From: Brachionus manjavacas
Taxonomy: Eukaryota > Rotifera > Eurotatoria > Ploima > Brachionidae
Direction: 5' to 3'
Length of the DNA stretch: 64,000 nucleotides
NCBI GenBank assembly: GCA_019054805.1
Contig: JAHQIY010000004.1
Coordinates: 3,968,001 to 4,032,000 of the forward strand
Each line of letters starts with the position of its first letter. Position 1 is the stretch's first letter. Both the position numbers and the translations under genes were made by a program. Shown here piece by piece: positions 53,501 to 64,000 of this stretch. The notes beneath the pieces are model-generated. The model was given only the letters and a program-made list of their open reading frames with translations, ran no database searches and had not been told where the DNA came from.

Positions 53501-56500
53501 AAACATATACAAAAGATTTGTAGATAAAAATCACATACCATCTTGTAGATCAAAAAATTCTCTACTAAAAAATAATTTTTTTTCTTCCAAAAAAAAATTT
53601 TGTCCCCAGATTTTTTCAAAAAAAACCAAAATTTTACCCATTTTTTTGTATTTTTGTATCTAGTCTCAGGGGACCCCCTGACCCCAAATGAGATATACAA
53701 ATTTTGAGCAAACTTTTACTTTTTTTATTTTCTCTTTTATTTTTCTTAAAAAAAGTGATCAAATGAGGCATTTTTTAAAAAATTGAACAAAATAAATTTT
53801 TTTGAAGTTTTTAAGTCTTACTTTTAAAAAAAATTATAAGTTTTTAACAAAATTTTAAGTAATGAAGTTATCTCGTTATTTTCCAAAAAAATTTAATATT
53901 AACCTCCTCTTCCTTCTAACTGTAGGTGTTGCAAGTAATAGCCTCTTAAAATCCAGAAATAACCCTCTCAAGTTTGTCGATGCTCTTTATTAGGTACTAG
54001 TAAACTGACAAACCATCTAATATAAGTTCTAGAAGTCTAATTTTACACAAAATGACAACCTCATCAAATTTTGGCTAGATTGTTTGATTAGACTCTGTAA
54101 GAACAGACACTAATTAAGCATTATAAATCTACTGTAAATTCTTTCAAATAATTTAGCGTAAACCAAAAATCAAACTTAATTTAAGAAAAATTTGATAATT
54201 TAAAAACCAAAATAAAACTTAACGATTAGAGAAAAGATAATTTTTAAATTTTATGTAAAACATTGAAAACTTTTACAGATATCATGCACATGGTAAAGAA
54301 AAATCCAAATATTAAGCTACATTTAAGTAACAAAAAAATTGTAATAACTCTATAGAGAAATTAACTTGAAGTGAGCCATGAATTGATGGTATATTTTTCA
54401 AAAAAAAATATTTTAAATAAAAATGGAATTTAAAAGGAATCGGACTGATAATCAGATTTTAGCACACTTTAAAAATGAGAAAAATTTTAGAACACCTGTT
54501 CCATTAATAATACGACACGGTAATCTAAAAATTAAAGTTTGATCAAAATTTAATTTTTTATTTTTTTATGACTTAAAAATAAAAATTCTAATTGTTAAAA
54601 TTGCATAATTTTTCAAAATAGAAATTGATAGTAGATATGACCGGCTAATAAAATGGGACGTTATTTTAATTTAGCACTTAAAAAAAATAATATTTACAAG
54701 TATTTTGTTTTAAATTTACTTTGGCCTTGTTATGTCATTACAAATAAATAATTTGAGTAAGATATTTTAAATAATGCGTTTAATTTTTTCTAGGTGGCAA
54801 AAAAATGAAGTTTGATTGAAACTAATTTGAATTAAATAAATTGACTATTAATCTTAATTCAAAGATCAATTTTTTTTCGTTTCATTTATTAAGTTTAAGT
54901 TATCTTTATATTCAAAAAAGGTTAATAAAATATTCTGCTTGGACCAAGTAAAATCAAATTTAAGTTTAAATATTTAAATGTCAACGCGTAAATTGAATTA
55001 AGTTTTGTTTTTTTTTTTCTTTTTTTTCATATTTTTCTAGTGTTCATTTTTTAAATGGAACGTTTAAAAGCAGACGTACAAAATATTTTTTGATTCATTC
55101 AGACTCTATCTTTACGAATTTTGACCTAAAAAATTAATTTTTTTTTCTAATTAAATTTAGCCCAATACTTGTGTGATTAAAGTACTAAATCTGCAAACAA
55201 TACGAGACGGTGGTATTCTGGACCCTGACGATTACATACGAGACGTAGTTGAAGACAAAGAATTGGTAAGTCTTTTTCCATGCAATTTCGACAGTTTTTT
55301 TTTTAATTTTTTTTTAATTTTTTTTTAAAAGTTATCAGCAATTTATGAAGAATATCAAAACGAAGTTCTAATTTCGTCCAAAAATCCTGTTTTGAACCAG
55401 CTAAGCAAAAATTCACCGAATATGACCATTGAAGAAAACTGCAATAGACCCAATATCTTGGAAAACAGCAATGGTAGTAACGGAAGCAATGTCGGTGGCA
55501 AACACTTTAAGACTCCTTTTGCTAACCAAATCACCAATCAACTGGATAACTTTTGCTACATTAAACGAAATCAGGTTTTAGTTCCCAAGACTGATCCGAA
55601 CAAATCCAACAATCCAAGTGAGTTTTTTTGGCTGATAAATCTTTATTCAAGTATGAAATCTTGGAAAAGAAAATTTTTAGCCGATAACGAAAATTCAAAT
55701 TTTTGTAGCTTAGATAAACAACGATGAGTTTTTGAGTTTATTTTTTAAAAAGATACATCGGTCTGATAGTTAATATATTTTCTCTTTTTTTTTATTTTAT
55801 CAAGAGTTATGTTTAACTTGAAATAAAGTAAAAATATTTCTAGAAATTCCACTAATTAAATAAAATTAAAATTCGCTTTATCAGTGTAAAAATAATTCAA
55901 AATCAAGCTCTAAATTGGGTTAAGCAAATTTTCTTATTTATCGTTTTCATTGTTTCTAATCAAAAACTGACAAGCTTAATAAGAAATTGAGTATTTATTT
56001 TATATTTGTGAAAAATAGTTATTTTCTCATATTTGGCCGATCGGTTTTCCCTCAATGCTACCTATCGACCAAGTTCTAGGATCGATCTCATAAAAATTTA
56101 ATTTTTCCAGAGACTAAAAATAAACAAAAAACAATATTCCCAATATCGATATTACGCTTTTTCAATAATAAGACGATTATTTGGACACATATTAAAATAA
56201 ATTAAAAAAAAATTTTTCATTTTTTTAATAGGAAAATAATGAGCCCAAATAATTAAGAAAAATTTACTCTAAAAATTGGTCTAATTTTTTTTCCCCAAAA
56301 AAAGTTTGGCTTAATTTTAAATTCACATTTTTAGCTAGCATTTCAGCTTTGACTGTAAGCTCGATGTGGCGTTTTTAGTTTTTTAAAGTAAGTTTTACTG
56401 TAAAGTTTCCAGACTAATATTTAACCAGTTATTGTATTATCCTTAATCAATATTCATTATTTTTGTTATTCTAGTAAGGATAATTTAAGTATAAAAATTT

Positions 56501-59500
56501 AAATCAAAAGGACAAATTTGATTAAAAAGTATTTTATTTAAAAAAAAAAGAATTATTTTTATATCATATTGAAATCATTTTTATAAGAATTTAATCAAAA
56601 CTGATCCCAAAAAATGTTTTTCTCATGATATTTATTTTTTTCGTATTTAACCTTTATGTTCGTTAATTAAATATAAAAAACTTCTAAAAGAGAAATTTAT
56701 TTTTTATTTTTTAAAATCTAACGAAGCGCTGAGAGATAGGGAAAGGATAAAAATCAATGACTTTTTCCCCAAAAAGCTTGGTTTAATTTTAAAGCAGACT
56801 TAACAAAATAGCCCAAATTTTAATAAGAAAATAAATTAGTCATTGTATCCATCATTTAAAAATCGCATTAGCTTCGGTATGAAAATTGAATTATTTACGG
56901 TAATTTAGCATACAAACTAATATTATACAAAAAAAAGGGGCGGGTTAATTGTTATTTACCTGAACAAAAGTTTTTCGTCTAAATTACCTAGTCAAATGAG
57001 ATAAAATGCGACCATTAAGTCTCGGTCTGGCCACTCTCTAAAACCTCTTTGCCTACAAAAATCATACCTTTGTATTTGTAAAACGCATAAATATTTCATA
57101 TTTTCTTCCTTGTTCTATTTTGCTAAGAATATAGAGCTCAGTCCAAGTCACTCGTATACTAGACTTAAATTTTAAAATTTCAATTATTTTTTCAAATTAT
57201 AATATTTTTTGTCATATATTTCAAAATTTTTTTTTCAATTTTCTACAAGGTAATTTACGAGTGAAGAGCGGCAGCGAATCATGTATATACAATAACATTT
57301 TGAAAACAAACGCGCCCAACTTATCGCTCATAACAGTGAATACGTCTAATTTGCACCAGGCCAATACCAAAAACATGCCCGATACGGAGACAAACTACTT
57401 CAGCCGAGCCAGCTCCAACCGGCAATCGATTGTAAAAAACGAAAATAACCTATGGGCCAACTCGGTCCACACCGATGATTATGCCGAAATTTTGAACATT
57501 AGCCTAAACAACGACAACAGTCCAGCACAGCCGCCCAGGCCCCTCGGGATACATGTAATTCCCTCTCATGATTCTAGAGCTCAAAAGTAAGTACTCTTTT
57601 AGCACACTACATTGCTTACTCTTCAGGGATAATTAGAGATTTTTGGCATTGCAGATGGTAATTTAACGCCAGCTATTTTGCTTCATAATGATGTAATTTT
57701 GGCAATGACTGAAATTATATTAATCAATTTTAGTTAATCGAGTGTAAGTTGTGCAATTTGCTGAATTTTTTTTTCAGACAATTCAAATTATTTTTTAAAA
57801 TTTCTTCTACAAAAATTTCTTAAAATTTCCTTTTTTTAAATAAAATGTAAATGTCATCTATTCGGTGCTAAACAAAAAGTTAAATTTAATCTTTTGACAT
57901 TTTTAGTTAGCATTTTGGCTTTGAGTGTAAGCTCGATGTAGCATTTTTTATATTTAAACAAAATGGCAAGAAAATTGGCAATTTTGGAACATTTTTTTAA
58001 AATAAAAGTTGATCGATAAATTTTAGATTTTAAAAAATTTCATTTTTTTGAGTCAAAACTAGTCACCCTAAAATCTCTATTTTTTTAACCCGAATAAAGA
58101 TTTGGGATGATAAGACATAGAAATTAAATAGGATTTTTATAGTGATCGATACTTTCTTAATTAATTAGGTATTCTTTATTTTTAATACTTATGTTTAGCC
58201 TTTTTAAATCAAAAGTATAAAATTTTCTTGTTAAAAATTGATCGAAATAATTTTTTAGGTAACTTATACTGTATAAGGTTCAAGACTAATTTTTAACTAA
58301 ATTTTTCAAGTTAATTGAAAGAAAACCAGTCAGAAAACAACTTAAGTATAAAATCAAATGAACAAATTTGATTAAGAAGTATTTAATTTAGAAAAAAATT
58401 GTTATTTTTTATCATATTATAAGAGATCATAAGAAAATTTAAAATATAATTTTTTCTAAGAATTTATTATATTTCGCCAGTTATTTCGAGATTTGGCTGA
58501 AAGGAAGGACTAAGATCCAAACCAAATTACTAGGGTTTAAACCGAACTATATTTTAAATAATAAATAATAATTATTTCGCTATCAAGACTGATCACAAAA
58601 AAATATTTTTTCCCATGATTTTTATTACTACATTAATTTTTTTCATATTAAACTTATTTATGTTCCTTAATTAACTAGAAAAAAACTTTTATAATTGGTT
58701 TGAATTTCGTGAATGATTTTCTTTCGTAAAAAGAGTAATAGAGTAAAGCGACTCTTTGATATTTTTTTTTCAAAAAGCAAGACTAAAATCGCTCATAACT
58801 TGTGAAAGCATTTGTTCATTTTTATTTAAAAAGACCCCTAAATTTCACACATCTGTATTTTATTAATGTTCAAAAAAAATTTAATTTTCGAGAAGCTTGA
58901 AATGAATTTTTAATCATAATGAAGAAGAAGATGAAGTTATTAAATATTCGAGAGATATTTTAGTAATTTAAATTTGAGGCTTAATCATCCCTAGTCTATG
59001 AACATTAGTTAAAAATTTGATTAAATTTTTCAAGAGAAGTTTGAGTTTTAAATTTATATTTATTGAGAAGCTTTCTGTTTTTTTATTAAACTCATAATTC
59101 CGGTAATTTTATGTAAATTCACAGAAGTGAACAACTTTAAATTTTACAAGATTTATGCGAATTTACCTAAATTTCTGTTGTATTGATAGTGCCATAAAAG
59201 GGACTGAATTTTTTTATCGAAAATCTTTTCATCGAAATCAATTATCTAAAATTAATATAATTAATTTTGTATGTTTAATATCTTAATCATTTCCATGTAT
59301 ATAACAAATTGAATTTTTTACTTAATTGTAAAATAAATCTGTCCATGGGACTTGAACTTTAATTAAATAAAAAAAAATAAATTAAATATAGGAAAATTGC
59401 ATGGAATCGATCAATTGATTTTTTTCTAGAAATTCTTCAAATTTTTGTCTTATTAAAATCTAAAAATTTTATATTCTATTCTTACTTTTTTATTTATGAA

Positions 59501-62500
59501 TTTAAATTTTTTTTTCTTTGAAAGAACTTTATCTAGTCTCAGATAAAAAATCAATTTGAAATTTGAAAAAAAAAAAATAAAATTCAAATAAGTTAAAATT
59601 TTTATCTAAAATTGATTCTCTCAAAAAAAATAAGCATCTAAACTAAATGTCTTATATATTGAAAATAATTTCATCATAATTTCATCTTTCTTAATTTAGC
59701 AGTAGTAGTACTACTAGTTCTTGCTAAGACACCTAACATGTAGAATGTCAGAGCCCATCACCACCATTTGGCAGCGTGGAGCTGTAGTAGCCATCAATTC
59801 TATCTAAGGCCGCTTTGAAGCTAGCGGTTGATTTTGATATAACCACATTTTCTGGCAACATATTCCACAGCTATATCCTGTTTGAGAAAAAAGCATACCT
59901 TGAGCTCACCGCAGCAGCAAAATCGTTTTCACCTTTTCTAATTCATTCACAAATTTGTACATCCCAATCAAGTCCCCTCTCTCTCTTCTATCGCTTAGTC
60001 TTGTCAGTCCCATTCTAGCTAACCACATATCATATGACATGTTTCTTAGAAATATCGGTATTTTTGTTGCCATTTCTAACGCATTCACATCCTTTTTCAA
60101 ATTTGGATTCCACACAATTTCTGATTTATCTCTATTAAAAAAATTGTCTTTATTCGAAAAAAAAATTTTCGATGAAACGTGGAATCGCCACATAAAGCTA
60201 ACAAAAATTTAAAATATCTTTCAAATTTTGTTATTTTAATTTTAAAAATCAGGACTCTAAAGAATCTTATATTGCAATTTTTAATTAACGAGATAAAATT
60301 AAATACTAAATAAGGCATAATTTAAAAAAAATTTTATTAGATAAAAAAACTGTGGATATCTTATTTAAAGATAAAAAATAAAAATTCGTAAAAATTTTAA
60401 AAAAGCACTCATTGTCGTTATTTATCATTTGTTTAACAATTTTGCTACAAAAAAAACGAATTTTGTCCTTAATTTAAAAAAAAATCGAAATAAATTCTTT
60501 TTTTCTAAGAGTAATTTATTCCAAATTTTAAAACTAAAATTTTCCTAAATAAAACATTCTCATTAATTTAAATTAATAAAAATCTCAAAATTATGTCCCA
60601 AATCGATTAGTTTTTTTAAAAGTTATGTAAAATTGTGCCATAAATTTCAGATTATGGGACTACACCGAGCTCTATAAATTCGATTTAGAGCAATTACTGT
60701 TTGATCAGTTACTTGATAGCCGAACAAACATCGATGTCCACTCGAGACCATTTATAAACCTAGTTCAAATTTATTTTGGACTTAGCATGATACATACAAA
60801 GTAATAATTCGCCTTCTATCCAAACTTAGACCACCACTAGAGCTATCCTAAACCGCTTTTTAACAGTGCTTCCACATTGACTGCTGTTTAGATGATGTTA
60901 ATTTTTTTGTCTTTAGGGACTCGGGTTTGATCATTCAGCAAATAGAGCCGAACGGTCGAGTGCACAAAGACGGTCGACTTCAAGTCGGAGACCGGATTAT
61001 AGAAATAAACGGCAAAAATTTGGTCGACACAGACTTTACTCAGTGCCAAGAAATGCTCCGCGAAGCAATTGTAGCGTCAAATACCGACTGCCGGCTCCTG
61101 GAGCTCAAAGTAGCTCGTTTAAAGCCCAACGAGCCAACTTCAGAGGACAAAGAAAACGCTAATGAGATTAAAAATTTTAATTCCACATCGACCAATTTAA
61201 ATGTGATGAACACAAAAAAATTGGGCAAAAAAATCACAGTACAATTAATCAAAGGTCCACAGGGTCTCGGTTTCAAACTAGCTGCCAGAGACAATTGTAC
61301 TCCCGGAGAGTACAGTCCAATTTACATAAAAAACATACTGCCCAAAGGAGCTGCGGTCACCGACGGTCGCTTGCAAAGGGGCGACCGTCTTTTGGAAGTA
61401 AACCAAATAGACATGACTCAAAAGACTCTTCACGAAGCTGTGAACATTCTGCGCAACACCAAGCTGGGCGATTGTGTCGAAATAGTGGTATCACGCCAAG
61501 TAATGCCAATAGCCAATTACGGCCTGCCCAGAGAGCTCAATGAGCCAAATGTAGAGGAAACAAAAACCGATGATAAAACATCGCCCAAGCGAGAACTGCT
61601 AACTTATGAGATTGCGCTAAATGACACTGGCTCGGCTGGTCTTGGAGTTAGTGTCAAAGGCAAAACAAAGCGTTTAGAAGACTCGGAGAATTCTGTCGAT
61701 TTGGGAATCTTTGTCAAGACTGTTATTAACGGTGGTGCTGCTAGCAAAGATGGAAGGCTCAAACCAAACGACCAATTGATTAATATTAATGGATTTTCGC
61801 TTCTTGGCAAATCCAATGAAGAAGCCATGCTCATACTTAGAGAGGCCATGCAGGTCGAGAGCAGACCTGGCCACATTGAACTAACTGTATCTAGAAAAAT
61901 AAAATCAGAGGCTAAAAACGATGACCATTGCCGGCAGTTTGTCAAAATAATTTCGCACAACAATCGTAAAATGGAAGAGTTGGAAGAAGACAAGGTTCCA
62001 AGATTCAACCGAGATGCTCCTAATAGACGAAGTATGTCTGAAAAACGGCTTAAGCTAGGTCCTGTTCCGGCCAATTTTCAGACAAGGCGAAACCAGTCCA
62101 TAGACCCAAAACGCTCACAGACAATTCAGGGAATTTCGTCTATAGCCAGCAACAATTTTTCACCAGAACAAAACTCGATTGATTCAAACGAGAGCAAAAT
62201 TCCGAGTAAGTTTATTTTTTCTTCTAAAATTATTTGACTTGGCAAAATAAAATTTTCCTCAAATTTTTTATCTGCAAATTCAGTAAAATTTTCACTAGTT
62301 AAAAACTAATGAATTTTGGAATAAAAAAAAACAGTCCAAAAAGCCTTACTTTAAAATTATTCTCATCTTCGAAAGTTAATTTTTTATTTGGATAAATTAC
62401 CGAAAAACTGGCTCAAGATTTGTTGATTAGGATTTTTTTAAACAATGTAGAAACTCAGATCATAAAAAAAAATTGTAAAAAATTAAACAGGAAGAGAACA

Positions 62501-64000
62501 AAAAGAAAGATCAGCTCTTTTTCAAGAGACAATCCGAAGTTATCCCAAGTAAAATAGTTGTCATGTTTATTTAAAAATTTGTGTTTTTTTAGCCTAAAAA
62601 ATTCCTCCTACTAAGTAATTCAAGTCAGTTCATAATTTCAAATTATTTAAATTTTTTTTAAAATTAATTTCTCAACATTGTTAATCTTTATAATACTTTT
62701 ATTTTTTTTTCCTTTTTTGTCCTTTCTTTTTGGTAGTGATACTTCTTGTGATGGTGATGGTTGTTCTAACGAGTCTGATAGTTGTTCTGATGATGTATAT
62801 GGTTGTATAGATAATGTTGATGGTTGTACTATCACTTGAAGAACAGAACAGTTCACAGTTGTCTATTGTTAACTTAAAAATTTTTGGATCTGCCATGTAT
62901 ATTTACATGCTCTTTTGTTTTCCATTTTTTAATTAGGCATTTTCTAATAAATTCGTTCATAATTGAATTGATTTTTGTTTTAATTGAAATTAATATTTGG
63001 TACTAACTAAAACAGTTGTACCTAATTAGGTACAAAAAAATAGTATTAGGTATTATTAAATTATTTTAGGCACTGAGTAAAATAGGTTTTGGGAAGTTCA
63101 GTACAAAAGAACAGAACAAAGTATTAAAAAATTTAATGACTTTTTATCTAAAAGTTTAAAATAAATTCTGTAAATGCAGCATGGTGCAACATTCAAAGTT
63201 GCATCAACTGTAAAAGTCTGCTAATGGTGTGCAGAATCTCTGCAAGATGCACCACGCTCGATTATATTGAAATTTAATTTCTGCATATCTCTGCAAATTT
63301 AGCAGGCTTTGATATTTGATGCAACTTTGAAAATTGCACTATGTTGCATTTACAGAACTAAGTTTAAACCTTTAGAAAAAAAGTTATTCAATTTTTTTAC
63401 ATTTTTTTTTGTTCTTTTTTTCATTTTGTACTGAATTTCACAAAACCGAACTTCAGTGATTAAAAATAATTTGAAATACTTTTGTCGTTAATTTTTTTAT
63501 AAACTAAATGCTTATTTGTTTCATCGCATTCTTTCATTGATAACATATTGGTAATTATAAGATGTAAAACTCTAGATTTAAAACTAAAATTCAAGCATTT
63601 TAATTTAATTTTTAAATTCCTTATAATTAAATGAAAAAATGTAAATAGAATAGTTTTACATAGTTTAGTCAATTAAAATATAAAATTTAAAAAAAATTTT
63701 TTGACAAAATATATTTTTTTATATTTCTCATTATTTTCCAGAGTCAAAAGTAAAAGTCTGAAGTCAAAATGGTCATATATAAAAGTCAGACTTTGACTTT
63801 GAAATTTCTTAATATACTAAAAAATAATAAAATTTGATGCTTTGAAAAATTTATGATTAAAATTTTTTTTGTTTGATAAATTTAGAATAACTAAAAAAAG
63901 TTTTCTTTTCGCTCAATATAATATTACTGTAAGTTCTTATTTATTTGGTATAATTGCAGTCAAACGTCTGTTTATTTTTTTTCTATTTTTAAAGAAAAAA
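50577..64000 (+). CDS. par-3: PAR-3 polarity scaffold, paralogue B (with CR1), 3' end outside window
   Basis: Exons seen: 50577-50726, 55161-55265, 55332-55617, 57250-57586, 60917-62205, plus a possible in-phase exon at 60651-60800. The N-terminus MKVTICFDHVKIIVPCGNQT and the exon 2 stretch IRDGGILDPDDYIRDVVEDK match the CR1 oligomerisation domain of PAR-3. PDZ1 begins PPRPLGIHVIP and continues SGLIIQQIEPNGRVHKDGRL. PDZ2 has GLGFKLAARD and SPIYIKNILPKGAAVTDGRL. PDZ3 has GLGVSVKGKTKRLEDSEN and GGAASKDGRLKPNDQL. The aPKC site is RFNRDAPNRRSMSEKR. SNRQSIVKNEN before PDZ1 is shared with paralogue A. The exon ending at 62205 (P|A GTAAGT) has phase 1, and the C-terminal exons lie beyond 64000. It should nucleate polarity complexes with self-oligomerisation, unlike paralogue A. 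Confidence 0.92.
53390..53700. other. Odd G/C-run patch in PAR-3B intron 1
   Basis: Inside the 4.4-kb first intron, GGGAGGGGGGTGG (about 53402) and CAGGGGACCCCCTGACCCC (about 53667) stand out from the AT background. Short overlapping frames on both strands are not convincing. It may be a fragment of an unidentified repeat. Confidence 0.35.
59700..60165 (-). mobile_element. CR1/Jockey-like LINE 3' fragment, ACT-tailed
   Basis: The minus strand encodes EIVWNPNLKKDVNALEMATK, then WLARMGLTRLSDRRERGDLI followed by GMYKFVNELEKV. After frameshifts it reads VVISKSTASFKAALDRIDGY, the end of a LINE ORF. It finishes with GTAGTACTACTACTGC at about 59700, the same type of tail as at 25.6 kb. The 5' part is missing. 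It sits antisense in the PAR-3B intron before the PDZ1 exon. Confidence 0.75.
60651..60800 (+). CDS. Candidate 150-bp in-phase cassette exon in PDZ1 of PAR-3B
   Basis: AAATTTCAG precedes an open stretch of 150 bp followed by an AA|GTAATA donor. It starts in phase 2 and ends in phase 2, so it fits exactly between the exon ending at 57586 (AA) and the one starting at 60917 (G). It would add 50 residues, beginning LWDYTELYKFDLEQLLFDQL and containing DVHSRPFINLVQIYFGL, in the loop between the first strands of PDZ1. Its GC content is higher than that of the surrounding intron. Paralogue A and vertebrate PAR-3 lack it. If the donor is skipped, an in-frame TAA follows at once (60802-60804), giving a short isoform ending within PDZ1. 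Confidence 0.5.
62206..63084. other. PAR-3B intron sequence with a low-complexity two-frame segment
   Basis: At 62647-62896 two overlapping minus-strand frames are open: one starts MADPKIFKLTIDNCELFCSS, the other contains IQPYTSSEQLSDSLEQPSPS then QEVSLPKRKDKKGKK. A one-base shift near 62835 would join them. The plus strand of the same segment has an imperfect GATGGTTGT-type repeat (62735-62837). This may be a decayed gene fragment or a low-complexity repeat. I do not recognise it. Confidence 0.35.
63085..63447. mobile_element. Palindromic MITE, copy 3 (long arms)
   Basis: The left end GGTTTTGGGAAGTTCAGTAC mirrors the right end GTACTGAATTTCACAAAACC. The arms stay complementary for about 120-140 bp, including TTCTGTAAATGCAGCATGGT against its near reverse complement near 63330, and TTCAAAGTTGCATCAA on both sides. 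The interior is AT-rich with TCTCTGCAAGATGCACC. It resembles the 16.4- and 33.7-kb copies in its TTGTGAA-type ends and CTGTAAATGC inner motif. The 363-bp element has no ORF and lies in a PAR-3B intron. Confidence 0.75.
63448..64000. other. Right-edge intron sequence, no exon seen
   Basis: AT-rich sequence to the window end. A small inverted pair (AGTCAAAAGTAAAAGTCTGA against CAGACTTTGACTTTG) lies near 63743-63801. No further PAR-3B exon (for example one with NRSF.TAIDKS) is visible. Confidence 0.4.

Noticed and set aside
53334..53700. Overlapping frames on both strands in PAR-3B intron 1
   Set aside because: They follow T- and A-runs, encode Lys/Phe-rich low-complexity peptides, and lie inside a spliced intron.
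61604..62074. Long minus-strand frame (156 codons) opposite the PAR-3B PDZ3 exon
   Set aside because: It is the antisense shadow of a well-supported PDZ-coding exon and resembles no protein. A similar plus-strand shadow occurs opposite PAR-3A at 36830-37225.

Overview
The window is nuclear DNA of a small animal. It is very AT-rich, its genes carry spliceosomal GT-AG introns (most only about 43-65 bp long), and it holds metazoan polarity, signalling and chromatin genes plus many decayed retrotransposons and inverted-repeat elements. Composition, intron size and LINE content would fit a spiralian such as a monogonont rotifer (Brachionus-like). That assignment is inference; only a database search could settle it.

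Seven protein-coding genes are supported, and all splice phases were checked by hand. (1) 1-792, minus: the 5' part of an unrecognised acidic protein. (2) 1235-3157, plus: a WDR54-like WD40 protein, divergent from gene 1. (3) 10747-15868, plus: a membrane-anchored GH35 (beta-galactosidase-1-like) protein that seems to have lost its catalytic glutamates. (4) 18549-21600, minus: ribosomal protein S6 kinase in eight exons, 631 aa. (5) 24747-25142, plus: an intronless histone H2A.Z. (6) 28591-38469, minus: a PAR-3 polarity scaffold with three PDZ domains and the aPKC-binding motif, 936 aa, without the N-terminal CR1 oligomerisation domain. (7) 50577 to beyond the right edge, plus: a second PAR-3 paralogue that keeps CR1. 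The two par-3 genes are head-to-head, about 12 kb apart, and look like a local inverted duplication with later divergence.

Most of the space between genes is unique AT-rich sequence or transposon debris: CR1/Jockey-like LINE fragments (3.8, 8.3, 25.6, 32.0, 34.4/35.3, 46.7, 48.1 and 59.7 kb), a decayed Ty3/gypsy element (5.5-8.2 kb), a palindromic MITE family (16.4, 33.7 and 63.1 kb, with a lone terminus at 35.66 kb), a TA-flanked inverted-repeat element (27.3 kb), a piggyBac relic (42.3 kb), a tRNA-like SINE candidate (40.8 kb) and a foldback-like element nested inside a LINE (34.6 kb). No rRNA gene, intact tRNA gene or CRISPR array was seen.

Functionally, PAR-3 (with PAR-6/aPKC) sets cell polarity, S6K acts downstream of TOR/PDK1, and H2A.Z marks promoter nucleosomes. 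They are neighbours without any evident operon-like organisation. The most notable points are the domain-asymmetric par-3 pair, an in-phase 150-bp candidate cassette exon inside PDZ1 of the second paralogue, the apparently catalytically dead GH35 protein, and the nested foldback/LINE insertion.
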